A stretch of DNA of 64,000 nt from Takakia lepidozioides (GCA_030704615.1 CM060731.1:31620001-31684000), one strand, 5' to 3'; numbered from the stretch's first letter, positions 41,256-55,212 are shown. Made by a program: numbers and translations. Notes: a model not told the origin generated them from the sequence alone.

Positions 41256-43797
41256 TTATCGCTGTACATGAGGGTAGATATATTCACTGCTAGGGATGTG
41301 GCTGGAATTCCATGTCAGGATTTGGCGAAAATTCCAATTTGTTTTCCTAGATTTCTTTGTCAAGGTATCCACTAGCCACTCAGTAGCCACACTAATTTGA
41401 AGGTATAAAATTTGCGAAAAAATTCGCCAAGAAAAACAAATGCAGCACTTACTTTCACAGATCAGTTTTCATCAACGTGTTAATACTTTCAAACTGAGTC
41501 TTCATATTAATCACTTCCCCTCAATTAATCGATGCTTCAATGCAAAATTTACGTGCTAGTAGTATTACAAATTACTGAAAAGAAAGAGCGTCAACACTAA
41601 GGCATGTTGTAGATTTGGCCCCATGGTCGCTTGCAGTGCATGCATCTGGAATGACCGATGCCGTTCCTGCACCCAACTTCTTGTCTATGAGAGAAGCTTC
41701 ATGAATATGAAGATGTCTCTTTTACACACATAATTCAAAACTGATAAGATGTTTCTGTTTGTGAACTTTAATTGGGTCATTATAGTCATTTAAGCAGCTG
41801 ACTCTGATCAATTTTGCTACAGGGCCTGAATGCTTTTGGGAGCCAGTTTTTATCAGCAAAAAACCAAGAAGATATGAAAGTCATGCAAGCTGCTCGCTGT
41901 TTAGATAGGAAAATTCAAAGAGAAAACTAAACAATGCATCAATTTCTTTAGCCACAGTCTTGAGTGTCCAAGAGGAGAGGCAGATATATGATGTTACCAC
42001 TAGGCCTTCATTTTCATCCTTAATGCATCAATTTCTTTAGCCACAGTCTTGAGTGTCCAAGAGGAGAGGCAGATATATGATGTTACCACTAGGCCTTCAT
42101 TTTTATCCTTTAGCAGGTCTGAGACTAATGCATCTGTTTCATCTCTGGCACTTCGGCCAGAACCATTGTTCGCGGCATCACTAATGACTGTCAACTACAG
42201 CAGACCAGTGTATGCTTCATCCGTCAGAGCCAGCAAAGCCTGAGCCACAATGCCACTCATCCATCAAAAAGAGACTCAAAGTATGCGTGCAGGGTGATTT
42301 GCCACTTAAGCATCGGCCTAGTGACCTTTGCAACAGAATCCTGAATGTTGGCAAGAGAGAAAAGAAAAGACGGGGAACACTATAATTTAATCAATTGATC
42401 AAGATGTCGACTTGCCTCAGGTGCAGGGCTCCTCCTACTAGGACTCTGTACAGTAGTTCCGGGTGCAGCACCAGATCGTGCTTCTAAAGTTTGCTAGCAC
42501 TTGCTAAAACCAAAGCTGCACAAACCACAAGCAAACTTAAGTGTCAGCCTTCCCAGTATCATTCTGATCATATCGTGATGGAATAGCCCCGATATTCCCA
42601 GTATCAGCACAAGGTGAGTTCGCAGAGATCAAGATAAACATGACGTTCATCCCGATGGTTCTGGAAGACGTTTGGTTCTCGTTCGAAGACGTTTCATCTT
42701 CCAGTTCTTGCAGGTACATCTAGTTCTTAGTGTATGCAGGAAGCAAGTGAACATTGTTTATCTTCAAGAGTGAGATAGATACTCTCTGTAGGAGCTTCTC
42801 TTTGTAGGAGGTTCTTGATGTTGTAGCCGACAGTTGTTTTGATACATATGGAGATATAGCTCAAGAATACATGTTCGATATAGCTTGAGGACAATTTACT
42901 CGTCATGGCATGACTTCGCCATCATATGATGTACTAAGCAATAAGGTTTTTCAACATAGCCAGGTTGTTGCAATAATTAGGTTCCAAGAACAGAACAACC
43001 TGATCAATGGAGTGCAGTTTCACTCTGTGTCTTATTTTGACTTTCCATATGAACATGCCATCAAGTCATGAAGTTTCAAAGCACTTGATCTACATTTTGA
43101 TCAGACATTATTTTACAAATTCAATCTGAACTTGTTGGTTTTCAATGGTATGTCTCATTGCTGCAATTTGAAACTCTACTTGTAGTGAGCAGATCTTATT
43201 GGGACAGTTCACACCCAGATCTGGGGCCCATAGTATCATAACTTTCATAAAGAGTGCACATGAGATATAGAGATATAGTGTCGGACAGAATGTAATGGTA
43301 GGTCACAGCTATTTATGTATTTAGCTTCGGATTCTTTCCACCGCCGGTATCCTTCCCGGAAGTCCCAAGCATTAATCATATCTCAGTCCCTATATCCCTG
43401 TCTTCCCTCTCCGTTATAAGATATTGAGTTGAATATACATTGTTGAGTGTTTCCTCAGATCTCTCAATTTTGCTAGTGGAATCTGGATGTTGCAGGGAGG
43501 GACCAATTTTAGAACCTCTTCCCCTGTGTTGAAGGGCAGAGGGCAGAGTTAAGCCTGATGCTCTCTCTCTCTTTCCAGGAGCAAATCTCTTCACGAAACA
43601 CCGAAATCCCAAGTGAAACTACGAAGTAGTCACAAGGGCAACCAAAGAGCCTAAAGGACCAAAAGGAAAAAGCCATGGAAAACAAGTCCAATCTGCTGGA
43701 AGTATCTCCAGGCACTTACTATATCCACTGCCTGAAGGCCCAGGCTCACAAAGGAAACCAATATAAAGAGTTTCTGACACAAATCGATTGATTAGTG
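41256..43797. other. Intergenic region with an 89-bp tandem duplication
   Basis: No confident gene. AT-rich. On the minus strand, 42194-42000 is an open stretch (DETDALVSDLLKDKN, ending KTVAKEIDALRMKMKA), with possible further coding bits at 42205-42245 and 42270-42345. These could be exons of a degenerate gene that I cannot name. The last part must contain the promoter region of the dsRNA-binding gene. Confidence 0.4.
41934..42111 (+). repeat. 89-bp direct tandem duplication
   Basis: Two adjacent copies (41934-42022 and 42023-42111) differ at about two positions near their ends. Each begins ATGCATCAATTTCTTTAGCC. Such near identity implies a recent duplication. Confidence 0.93.
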
Positions 43798-44939
43798 ATG
43801 TACAAAAACCAGCTCCAAGAGTATGCACAGAAGGCGAACCTTTCACCCGCTACATATGACCACGTTAAGGAGGGAACTTCTCATGAACCTAGATTTTAAT
43901 CAACTGTATGGGTGAATGGCCAAAGCTTTACATCAGGCCCTGGTTATCCCAACCTTAGGTCAGCTCACCATGCAGCAGCTAAGACGGCTCTTCATGTCCT
44001 CCAGAATTCTCCTGGGATTGTGCCAACCCCAGTGGTGAGCTCTTCCTCCTCTTCCCGTCGACAATATAGTTCCATTGTACAGTTCGTTTTTCTGGTTAAT
44101 TTCAAAGTCACGTTGTGGTCTCTAGTCACTAGTACCAGAATTGAGTCTCTGGGATCCTTGTATGGAATACGCGAATGTAATGACGTTTCATAGTAATTTC
44201 TGATCTTTTTCTCCCTCGTCTATCATCAGATACATATACTCATGTAAGAGCCATATATCGTCTCACTACTTGCTGTAGATTGGCTTAGGGCAGACATTGA
44301 CACATTGTCTTTTGATGATGTCACTCTGCTTTGCTTCTGCTACAGTAGTTTTTTTAGTCCCTGAGCCATATAGATGCCATAAAGTCGACATCTGAGGGTG
44401 CCTCCGGATAGATTCCTCTATTCAGGGGGCTTTAAATTATATTCTTGTAGATGTTGTACATATCTGAATATATGTTGGGAACATCTAAGGTCTTGTGGTA
44501 CAATGAGGTAGGGATCATCATTGGCTGCCAAGCAAAAATGAAAATGCACAGTTGGCAGGAGGTGGTGGAAATATGGTAATGCTCAAAAAGGTGGTACTCT
44601 TGCAGTTCTTTGCATGGCTGTTGTAACGCCTCGTCTGAAATTTGTTAACACCTTTGTATCACAACAAAGATAGTTGTTTCAGTAACTAAGTCAGGGTTGT
44701 GGTAGGTGCGGTGCAGCATGAGTCAGGTCTGTTCAAAAATTTGTTGCAAGAATATGCTCAGAAAAACGGAATGCCAGTACCTCTGTACAACATTATGCTA
44801 CAAAGGAGCAACGTTTTCCTCCACTGTTGAGATTGAGGGGGTGACCTATAGTGGAGATGGTGCAAGCACCAAGAAAGAGGCAGAAATTAAAGCTGCCCGA
44901 ACTGCTTATCTCGCCAGCCAGGCCACTCAACCTGGTTAG
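43798..44939 (+). pseudogene. Double-stranded RNA-binding protein (DRB-like), disrupted
   Basis: Two exons each encode one dsRNA-binding motif. Exon 1 (43798-44034) reads MYKNQLQEYAQKANLS, VKEGTSHEPRF, then TAA at 43897 exactly where relatives have a basic or polar residue, then STVWVNGQSFTS and HHAAAKTALHVL. Exon 2 (44717-44939) reads LFKNLLQEYAQKNGMPVPLY, shifts frame near 44800, then gives FSSTVEIEGVTYSG, KKEAEIKAARTAYLA and TAG. Splice signals (GTG|GTGAGC; GTGCAG) and phase 0 are intact. Plant DRB proteins bind hairpin or viral dsRNA and assist DICER-LIKE enzymes. The stop plus the frameshift indicate a decayed copy, unless both are sequencing errors. Possible downstream exons (45092-45146; 45549-45631 with KKRGRAQQQ) are weak. 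Confidence 0.75.
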
Positions 44940-47900
44940 AGTTCACAACCCTGTTGTAATAAATCAATTCATGGAGATGCATTACTCCCTTCATTGCTAA
45001 ACACACTCTGAGAGACCCATACTCCAACAAGTTCGACTGCATTTTGTTGATTTCTTACTGATCGGTTTTCTGATGTTGCTTGTATTGGACCAGTCTGGGG
45101 ATTGCCTGCAGTGGAGCCACGGCCACCTCCACAAGCTACTGGGCAGGTTGGTAAAATATCTGATGGTTTTTGAAGCATTTCTTATGGCCCGTAGATAATT
45201 CTACCTCATTTGTTGCAAATTTGAAAGCAACTAGGTAACAGATCTAGAAGCTACGTAATACCAACCAAGAGATGGCACATATATTTCTTTAGTCCTCAGT
45301 TGCTGTATATTTCTAAATTGTAGGAGTGGAGCTCCACTTTGACCAGTGTAAGGATTCGCCAATGCAAGTACTTACTCGATCAGCCAAATGGTTACAACTT
45401 CTTCAGTATGTTGGATTCGCAAGAGGGAGCCTTATTTGATCTGTTGATTCATTACATGTTACGAACCTTCAAGGTAACCTGTGTCTTCTGTTTTTCTACG
45501 AGTTCTGTTCAACTCCAAACTTCGGATGAGTCCTTGTAGTTGGTGCAGGTTGAAAATTTTAGCAAGAAGAGAGGACGAGCACAACAACAAGTAAATGAGC
45601 AATCAGGTGCTACTCGAATGAAGGGACCCAGGTAGGTATCGGCCAGGGACCAATGTCCACACCACAGCTTGACACCAAATTGGGGTCTGGCATGGTGTAC
45701 TAGTAGCAGGTGGACCTATAAGTTCAAACGAGTCTGGGCCCACCATGACAGGGGTGGTGATGGAGGAGAAAACTCATTCGAGTAATGTGGTGGAAGAGAC
45801 CATCTCAAATGCACAACGTGATATCTACAGTGAGCCATCTGTGAATCCACAAGGGAGCATGCCGTGGGAAAATATTACAACGGTTTTGTTAAACCTGATC
45901 CAGAAGCAGAGGAGGATTCCTTAAAGACGTCGGAGCCAGCGAGGTAGATGAGAAAATCCGATCTGAGCACTCTCAGCACAGATGGAACCAAAAATCATAA
46001 CCAAATTCAAGAACAACTACTTGTGTAAGTGTCAACCGTTCAATTTGGAAGGAGTACATAGAAGTCGGGCTGCATTGCCAAGGTATTCTAGTTAGATAAA
46101 GGGAGAACGGGTTGAAATGGAAGGAGGAGAACAATGCAGAGAAGTGAGACAGGATGACACAGGCAGGGCAAAGGAGGAGAGGAGCATAAACCTATCCATT
46201 GTTGTCTGCCTCTGTTGACAAATTAGTTTTGCCCCAACAGCTAGGTGTGACAGTCAAGCATTGGCTGCACAGCTGTTTATTGTTGTCTTGTGGACTCTAT
46301 TAGTGCATGAGGAAGGTGGGAAATTCTCCCTGTGCACACAGTATTATTCAGGTGACATGTCAGCAAGGTCTAAATTGAGGGAATTTTCTCCATCACAAAC
46401 GAAATCCAACTGTCCAGTGGGCAATGATACACAATGCATGTCAGGCAGTGAGGGCCAATAACACTAAGACCACATAATATACCAAAGACCATGAGAATCT
46501 GCCCCTGGCAAGGAAGAGAAATCTCTGAATAGATAGTAGGCTAGTGCTTGCCCTCATCTCTCAAGTTGAAGTGAAGCAGGACCTGAGAAAGCTGATGATG
46601 TCGAGTTGCATGGCGGTAAGCTAAAACTCACATTGTGGGATCCCGTCTTCCTGTCGTGGCAAGCACACATGAGACGGATGTAAACGAGTCAGCTGCAGCC
46701 AGTGCATGATGAGGCAGCTATACTCAGCTATATTCGTTGGAATTTAGCACTTCAGCAAAGACAAGCCACCACACACCACAAAGGGGATATGGATCGTAAT
46801 TTGCAAGGGAAACCATATCTAATGCATCAAGCAGAATAAGAGGAGGTGGAGGAGCTTTTGACAAAGACCTGGAGACTTAACTGCTCATAAGAAGGTAGGT
46901 GGATTTCTACCAAAGAAACAGAGCGGACTGCTCTATCACCAAGTAGGAACAAGTGTATCGTAGCAGGAGTGGAAACCAACGCAAGGAAATATACTCGGTT
47001 GGAGGAACAGAAGGAGCCTACAATAGAAGGACATATCCATCGTTCACAAATCTATAAAGCTTAGTACAGGAAAAGCAATTCAAGTTTGTTAACCACAGTT
47101 GAGTTGGAGGATAGAGAGGAGGCCCAAAGAAGAACAGTGCAAGGATGATATAACATCGAGGCAAATTAATGCCAGAACCAACAGCACTGCTCTCAAGTAA
47201 CAATTGAAGCATCGGACCTGAATTTGCTGTTGACCAAGCCCTGCGTAACTTGTGAATAAGAGGGAATCAAGGTTTCGAATTACATTCTTCAACAGATTGT
47301 GTACAGAAACACTCCTTGGCTGAGTGGTGTGCGAAGAGCCCATGCTAGAAAGCATCATGTTCACATTCAGCACTGCAACTTTAACCCTTAGGTATGACGC
47401 GCTGCAATGCCAGTTCGCTTCACACGCAAGTGCGAATGGGTTGAGACTGTAGTCAGTCAATTACAGCCCGAGTGGCTCCATTTCTCAGCAGGCAGGTTGG
47501 GGGTGCCAGACCACAAGGATATTTGAGAAACCCCAGATTTTTCATAGCGTCACACATAGCCGACCACAACATCCATAACATCCTGATTTCTGAGAACTCC
47601 CAGAAAGCATAACGAGCATAAAAGACCACGAGGAGCACATCTTGTGGAGGTGCGCCGAAGCATCATGGTTCGACAGCTTAAGTGCAACTACTCTCAACAC
47701 AAACAACCCCATCCGAAAGAGGAAGGCAGAGCCTTGAGCTGTCTCGATATAAATCGTAAGCTAGATTGTTCTGCGGAATCACTTGCGGCCTTTGAGATTA
47801 ATCTTTCGACTCAATTTCGGGAATGAAGCGGCAGAATGCAAGAGAAAGAGCATCAGCTTGTGGATGCACAACCATTTCCAGTAATGAACGGCAACTCGGT

Positions 47901-50900
47901 TTTTAGGTCACAGGCGTCACTTGAGAAGGCGGTCTCTTCTGCCCGGGCGCAGCGGAGGTGTGTCAGACCGGCATGGGTGCTGGTACTCAACCCCCCAGGT
48001 ACATAACTTGGCCATTTGGAAGCTGGTTTTTTCTATTAAGGATTGAAGTCGTCTTGATCCTGGCATGCGCAGGATTGAGAGGGGTGCGCCACCTATTATA
48101 TGTAGCTTGCTGGTAGCACAGAGCAGAAGCAGGATGGTGGGTGTGGAAGTCTTGCATTTGCATTCACCTTACTAGCTTAACAGTTTGGCTCTGTGTGGTA
48201 GACTAAATGATCACCTGAAGAGACATCTATGGAGCCTCAGGAGACCACGCATCCGGTTGTGGAGCAGCAGCAGCAGGTGGTGGTGGAGGAGAGAGAGCTG
48301 CGGCCACACCGCTGTAACGATCGCCTTGAAGACCTAATCCAGGTGGATTCTCACACGAACTTACAACCATGTCAATTCTGAAGATTCATACCCTGGAGAT
48401 TAAATATGGGTCCACTTTACCAGCCTCTCTCCATCAGGAAAAACTTATTGAGCAGGGTAAGATGAAATCAGATAGATTACAATGTACAATGCAGAGGATG
48501 GACCAGTGACAATGGTATATCCTATGGCTGCACCTGATCGCCGATAAAGCAATCTTCGACCATCCGGAACAGACAGAGTGTCGTACTGTTTAGCTTGGAT
48601 TGCAGGGAAGGAGGATAATATCCGTTTTGTATCCTGAATGCAAGCTAAACATTGTACAAGAGAAGAGAGTCCAACGGAGCCCAAGCATGAATGTTGTTGA
48701 AAGCTCACTAGCACCCCTCCAATGGTAGTGGGACTGTCCTATGTTGGGCTCATGGAGTCCCCATGATTTCCATTGGGAAGCAGCTAGAGCTGGTTAGATG
48801 GGAACAATCAAATTGGCCATTACAGCTTTTGGAACAAGGGGCTCCGATCCTATGAGCTACAGGTCATTTTTTTTGGGAGAAGGCACTGACCTTTCAGTCG
48901 CTACCATGGCAGGCACTTTTTGAAGGGGATCCAAGGAAGAACTTGCCAGGTCCAGCTAAGCTATTCTGGGAGTGTCTGAAGTCAAACCCAGGGTAAGTGT
49001 ACCTTTTGCACAGTGAGGGATAGCATGAAGGGTCTGTGCACCAAGGATGGCACACATAAGTAGAGTGCAGTGTCCCTTGGAACACAGTGTGCACTTTCTT
49101 CATGTGCCTGTCTTTCTTGAAAGTTGAGCACCCATAAATAATGCTTCATCTTTTTCATATGACAGGGAAGAACCCAAGGAGCCATTTCATTACCTAGAGG
49201 CTGACTCTGACGGAAAATTCTATCCCAAAGGCCGCAAATGATATCACTGAGCAATTTGACTTGCGAGCTGTACTGGTGGCAGCTCAAGGTTGCCTTTCTT
49301 TTTTCAATGGCCTCGTTGGTGTTTAGAGCTGCAGTTGCACTGATCTTATGGAACTTCAGGCTGACAGTAATGATCAACTTTCAGGTGTGACCTTCTCTGT
49401 ATTGACATGCCCTCCAGATGTTGCCTTTTGGTACTGGGAATTTTTGTTGGAAGGTAGTATAACATAGCAAGGCCTGAGAGGAGAGAGTGCAAGAAAAGTG
49501 AAATGATTAATTGCCTTCCAATTTGCAGCTCCTGCTCCTTCTTGGGGGAAAGAAATCTAGTTACTGTAGTTCATCTGAGTACTTGACAGGTATTTTGAGT
49601 CTTGAATCTGCAGAGTAATCATTAGTAAGGATTGCTGGTGGAATGTGATTGCATTCTTTTGGTCGAATTACCCAGTATCGCTGTAGGAGCACTAATCATA
49701 CAGTGGAAAGAACTAATGGCTATTTTGGAATGGAAATGTTAGGTCTCCAACAGGTTTCTGCAGCGGGTGCACTGGCTCTTTCTTCAATCAGATAGGAGGC
49801 TGCCTATTTCATTGGATGCTGACAGGTTTTGGTCGTCTTAGTCATTCAAACTTGGCAGGAATGATGGAATGAGCTTTCTTAGTAACCGCTTCGCACCATC
49901 AGCTCAGTCCCTGTGCATTATTTGGACAATAATGCTTTTGAGGATATATGGCAGGCTGCTAGGAATATGTTCCTGGACCTGTGCAGGGGTCATGGTGGGG
50001 CTCCGCATTTCAAAAGGCTGTTACAATCTAGTCGGCAAAATTTGTAGTTGTTGTTCAAGCATTTTTTTTATTTTCATAGTTTGATTGAGAGAATGACAAA
50101 TGAGAGTTCATATTCTTGGCAGCCAAGACTCAAAAGTTGATGTTGCCTGTAAACATGGAAAGATGAACTAGTCTGTAGATGCAGCAGCATGCATTTTTTT
50201 GGCATGTTAATCTTCTCCATGTCATGGAAAATCAAGTAATTGAATGTTTAACCCCAGACATTTTCCGCTGCAGCTATGCACTCCTGCATTATTCCTGGTG
50301 ATCTGTCAAGGTTATTAAGGTTTCTTTATGGCTACCACATTTGATCAGTTTGGCAAATCACGCAGCATCATCTCTCTCCTGGCCCATCTGTAGCTCTATC
50401 AGTTTTTTTAAAGTTTAATACAAAATTCCACTGTAAATTTTCTATCATCCTTAACACCTTCAGGCTTCTCTCGAGTTTAGATTTCTCTCTCGCGCATAAT
50501 AGGAAGAAGACCCAAACTTCACACAGAATCCCAGAGTTCAAGGGACGATAATGCATAACACAAGAGTCAAACAGCCCAGAGACTGAGCATATCTCCTCCC
50601 CGCTAAAATCTTCCACAGAAGAGCTTTTGTCCAAGACTAAAGAGAGCACAGAGCCATGCCATGCACAGACTGAGAAAATCAACTTTCTGATGAATTTGAA
50701 TGCAATAGGTGGATGTTCAGGGGCAATTTCATTAAAACGTAAAGGTTGTGAAACTTGCACTGGCAGTAGGTGAAGTGAATGGAGAGGAAAGCACAACAAC
50801 TCAATGAACCCAGGTTTCTGATTGAGCTACTAGTAACTGGTAACTTCATCATGATATAGAACACTTTGGCTTCTAGCAGCAGTCTAGAACTACCTTTCAT

Positions 50901-51213
50901 CGCATGTACGCAGCAGCTTGTTAGGCTGGCAGAGCCATCACATTGACAGCCAATTCGAAAATCTGCATGTCACTAGATTAGCAAGGTAAGTTAAGGTTCA
51001 CTTGGGAAGTCAGTTGTTAATATCTGACATTTGGAAAAGCTTTGCCAACCTGGAAAGCCCTATAAAGGTGGTGAACTGTGTGCCTGTTCTCATTTACTTG
51101 ATCACCCAAGAGGTTCATACAGCGACACAAATGCTCCAATCATAATGATAGCTGCTTACAGGGTTAGATATTGAGGAGATCCTTCCTGATGCTTAGGATA
51201 CAGTGAGCCTTTG
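44940..51213. other. 6-kb region of degenerate sequence, no confident gene
   Basis: Only short open stretches: 45745-45920 (MTGVVMEEKTHSSN...), 47837-48000 (MQEKEHQLVDAQPF..., ending NPPG before a GTACAT) and 48229-48379 (MEPQETTHPVVEQQQQ), all plus strand and without known domains. The stretch 48880-48992 reads TFQSLPWQALFEGDPRKN on the plus strand, protein-like but isolated. They may be lost exons of the dsRNA-binding gene, old transposon remnants or noncoding transcripts. The last part is the 3' flank of the Obg gene. Confidence 0.35.
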
Positions 51214-54200
51214 TCAATCCAATGACGGTGACCAAGTTTGCCGAATGTCTACAAGCGCGCGCAAACCTACTCTCAGCTCAGCAACTCCCTCTTCCAAGAC
51301 TGCACAAACTGGAAAGATGGGCATAGATTGTGGTAGTCTCCGCTTGAGTTCATCTAAGGCCACATCCGTCCCCGGTTCATCAATTTTGTTAGCCACCACT
51401 AGTGATGGCCGTTGTGATAACCCTGCTTGATATTCCTCTAGTTCATTGATAAGCTCTTGCAATTGATCCCAGGGAAGGGCTCCTTTGTGGTCTCCCTGGC
51501 CTGCAGATAAATCCACTACATAGGCTAAGGCCTTGGTGCGCTCTATATGCCGCAAAAAAGCATGCCCTAAGCCTCTGTTTTCATGTGCACCCTTGATCAA
51601 CCCTGGAATGTCTGCAACAGTCATTGCAAAGAAGTCCTCATACTCTAATTTTCCAATGTTAGGTCTCAAGGTGGTGAACGCATAGTGACCAACAGCTGGC
51701 TTAGCTCGCGAAATAGCCCCCAAAAGTGTGCTCTTGCCAGCATTTGGTGCCCCCACAAGCCCGACATCAGCTATGGTCTTTAGTTCCAATACAAGGATTG
51801 CCTCAGAGCCAGGTAAGCCAGGCTCATGGTCGAGACTGGGAAGATTCTTTTGGCTGCCCTTGCCTCTTGCAACCGCTGCGTTCCCTCGGCCTCCTTCCCC
51901 CCCACATGCCACCACTAAGCTCTGTCCAGGTCTTACAAACTCGGCAACAGAGTACCGCATAGCCAGTTCGAAGATGTCTTCTTTCTCCTCTTCATCCTCT
52001 TCATCAGAAATGCAATCCCCTGCAAAGAGATTGGAGAGCTACTGCAAATTATGCGGAGTGCATTTGGACGTTTGATAGAAAGTAAACTTCTGGCATCTAC
52101 CTATAATAAATTACAGAGACTTCACTGGTTGACTGTAGACTAAGCCCTGTCTACACCAGGGTGGAAGGTAGGAGTAACCAGCCAAATGGAGACTCTGCAC
52201 CAACATACAGTGACATACAACGAAAAGTTCTGAAGGAAACAAATGAAACCTGAAATTTCATCTTGGTCAGCTCGGCTCTCACGATAATGATCCCCTCCAC
52301 CACCACCCCTATCTTCTTTAAAAGAAGTGTCAACGTCACGGTCTTGCAAAATCAAGTCCTTTTCATGGGGGGCACAAGGACTGGCTCTTTTATTAAGAAT
52401 TGCCCCTTCAGTGTTGCCACCACATTCCTCTATGTCAAGGGTTCCTTCTGCATGGGCAGGAACTCTCCAGTGCTCCCAAGGGGATTGGTCTGGCAAAATT
52501 GAAGGTTGTTCCAGGCAGGGGATGGATCCCATCTCAAGATGCACAACAATTCCAATCGGAACCTGTACAATCTGTAACTTTTACAATGATGAAGTTAGCA
52601 TCCATGGAATTACAAAGTTCTAAGAGCGACAGTTGGAGGGACAAAAAAGATTTGAAATCCTTTATATTCATCAACCATGTCTGCAAAATGTGGTCTCTGC
52701 TGCAACCACCAAGGACTTCATCCTCTGTAACACGGCACTGGTTTGTAGTCAGTACCTTGTCAAGGCCACGGCTGCCAACTTGTCTCTTGGAAGTCCCTTG
52801 TCCGCCTTTCTTTCCGTTCTGCATAAGAAACACTCCACCACCATGGTTTAGCACCCTAATCCTCATTCCAAGTTGCTGACAAAATAGCTGTATACCTATA
52901 AGTTAGACATACTTGTGAAGAGCAAAAGTCATCAAGGACTAAATGGCGCCCCAGCTGGGCTGCATTGCATGTTAAGCGCCAGGCAGGACAGAGAGAGGGC
53001 CACTGCAGTGGAAGGGTGGACATACCAGGTGATGTTGAAGATTGCTCAAGTCCCAGACAGCACCAGAGCTGACCAGAATTACGTCTCCTCCCTTTCCTCC
53101 ATTTCCCCCTGCATTAGTGCTGTATCCATTGAGCCATCAAACAGTTTCACAGAAGGCGAAGTTCAGTTTTGCTTCCATTACAGTTTCCATTGTGAGAAGC
53201 AAGACTACCTTTAGATATCTGGAAGGATATTGAGGATTGATAATGATTGAGGTATGCCTCTAAAACAAGGAGAGCATCAAGAAGCCTCTTTACCATCAGC
53301 AACACGGTGGTCAGAATGGCGACTCTTGCGAAAGCTGGTGCAGCCAGCCCCTCCCTCACCGCCTCTCACATGTATTCGAAACCTGTCTACCATTTTGCGC
53401 TCCTGATTCAAAACACAGTCAACTTCTGATAAAGACGATCATCTCAGGGTGTCGAAATAACAGGATATAATTGTTCGCGTTAGTGTGGACGATCCATCTT
53501 GGCCAATCCGTAAAAACGCACATTATTTATCTTGAAAACATGCATTTTAGATGATTCACCAAATAGCAGCTAAGGAATCGGCGTTCTAGGGAATCCCAGA
53601 GGGGATTTCATTGGGGAGTTGCCAACAATTCTTCAAATGAAGTAAGAATGAAAATTTTACCTGCAAAGGCACCAGCTTGCGTTTCTTGGGTGGCCCACTA
53701 TCTGACATGAAGTCTCTTGTTCCTGTTTGCAACCAAAACTGGACGCACACCTCTGGCATCCAAATATCAGACTTGGCAGTCCGTGCTCGAATCCACCAAC
53801 CTCCCTGTAGTTGAACACCAGAATTTTCTATCAGCAAATCCTTCTTCAAATCCCTGTAGTTGAAACCAGCCTTGCCATGGGCTCTCCAACTCCAAAGGGA
53901 CACTCTCTTCTATCCTCTCCCAGAAGAAATGGAAGAGGCTTGGGTGTGGACAGAGCAGTAAAGGGAGGGAATTTAACTGGGAGAGAACAACACACACCCC
54001 TTTCTCCATCCCCCGGGTAGTCCCATCACAGCACAAAGACTGGTCTCATAAAAACAATAGTTGCCCATCACACAATGTCATAGCCTTCACTCCAAGGTTG
54101 TAAAATCTCACAGCCCCCTCGCAGCCAGAGGAATCGCACTTCCATATTCACCTCGCACTAGATCTTATAGATGAACGTGACTTGCGTGGGCTGAGAAGTT

Positions 54201-54769
54201 TTTTATGCAAGTCAGCGGAAAAGCTTTTCAGTCATGAGCGTAAAGCTCCATAAGTTTTGAATCTATACAACGATATGCAACGTTGCAATATTACTGCAGG
54301 GTATAGGGTTTAAGTCGTGAAGCTTGAACGGAAATTGTAAAGCCCGGAATCAATTGAAGCTGGAATCAGCCTCACTCTAGGGAACCAGCTGAGTTTAATA
54401 TCGACCAATATCTATTGATCCAAAATGCGTGCAATGTGTTCATCAATTTCCTCAGTAAAGCTGCAGTAGAAAACCCCAGCTGACACCGAAACGTAACACT
54501 GAAGAGTCGGGCTATGCTACGTTTCCAGTTCATATTTGAAACCTTTCAGGCCGTGAGACTTTCGAGATAGTTCCACGACGGAAGAATCTCAAAAGAAAAC
54601 GCCTCAGTGGGAATGGAGAGGCAAAGTCATCTGGCTCTGGACACACAGCTGAAATGGTACTTGCCTGAAGAAGGGAGCGTAAAGAAGGCGCCATTCTCTC
54701 CCAGACTAGATCTGCAAGCACATTCCTTGCCAATCTCTTCACATTTCCGCTCATCACTCTTGATTGCAT
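51214..54769 (-). CDS. Obg-type GTPase, probably mitochondrial (ATOBGM-like)
   Basis: Seven exons on the minus strand: 54769-54665, 53804-53661, 53402-53294, 53108-53026, 52818-52756, 52562-52283, 52019-51214. All phases agree: 529 residues. The N-terminus is rich in Arg and poor in acidic residues (GNVKRLARNVLADLVW), like a mitochondrial presequence. The Obg fold starts at LVPLQERKMVDRF and has the Gly-rich loops GGEGGAGC, GGNGGKGGDV and GKKGGQGTSK. An acidic insert (SDEEDEEEKED, about 266-276) interrupts it, as in the plant mitochondrial form. The GTPase motifs are G1 GAPNAGKST (351-359), TTLRP, G3 DIPG (398-401) and G4 NKID (472-475). The family binds large ribosomal subunits during assembly. 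The first intron apparently uses a GC donor (CAG|GCAAGT). Confidence 0.92.
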
Positions 54770-55200
54770 GACTTCATCTTAGAAGTAATATAAAAACAGT
54801 ATAGCCCAACGTGCAGTACTTTAGAAAGTTGGGAGGCGGCAATGCACATATAATTCTCTTTGAGGGAAGAATCTATGACCACTTGGGTTTGCAAAACAGC
54901 TGTGAAGAGGAAATGGGGTGAGGAAGACGCTGAAAGTGGTGGGTCTTCTGAAAGGCGGGCGGTAATGGATCCTTCCCCAAGAAGAAGACGAAAAGGAAGA
55001 AGGTATGCGGTAAGGAGAGAAGGAAGAGGATGCACGTCAAGTGATAAACAGAGCAGACCGCATTGCAACTCTTTCACACTTCCATCTCTATGTTTTTTGG
55101 GGATTTCTATGGAACTGTAGGCTTCAAAGAAAGGCTTCTTTGCCGACGAAGACGTTCTTAACGGAGTCGTCCGTCCGTATCTTGTCTGTGCAGACCCACG

Positions 55201-55212
55201 AACCCTAAACCC
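55201..55212 (+). promoter_or_regulatory. Telo-box (AACCCTAAACCC)
   Basis: It lies 51 bp upstream of the eS8 start codon. The AAACCCTAA-type motif is a known element of plant ribosomal protein and translation-factor promoters. Here it sits at the expected place, near the transcription start. Confidence 0.8.
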
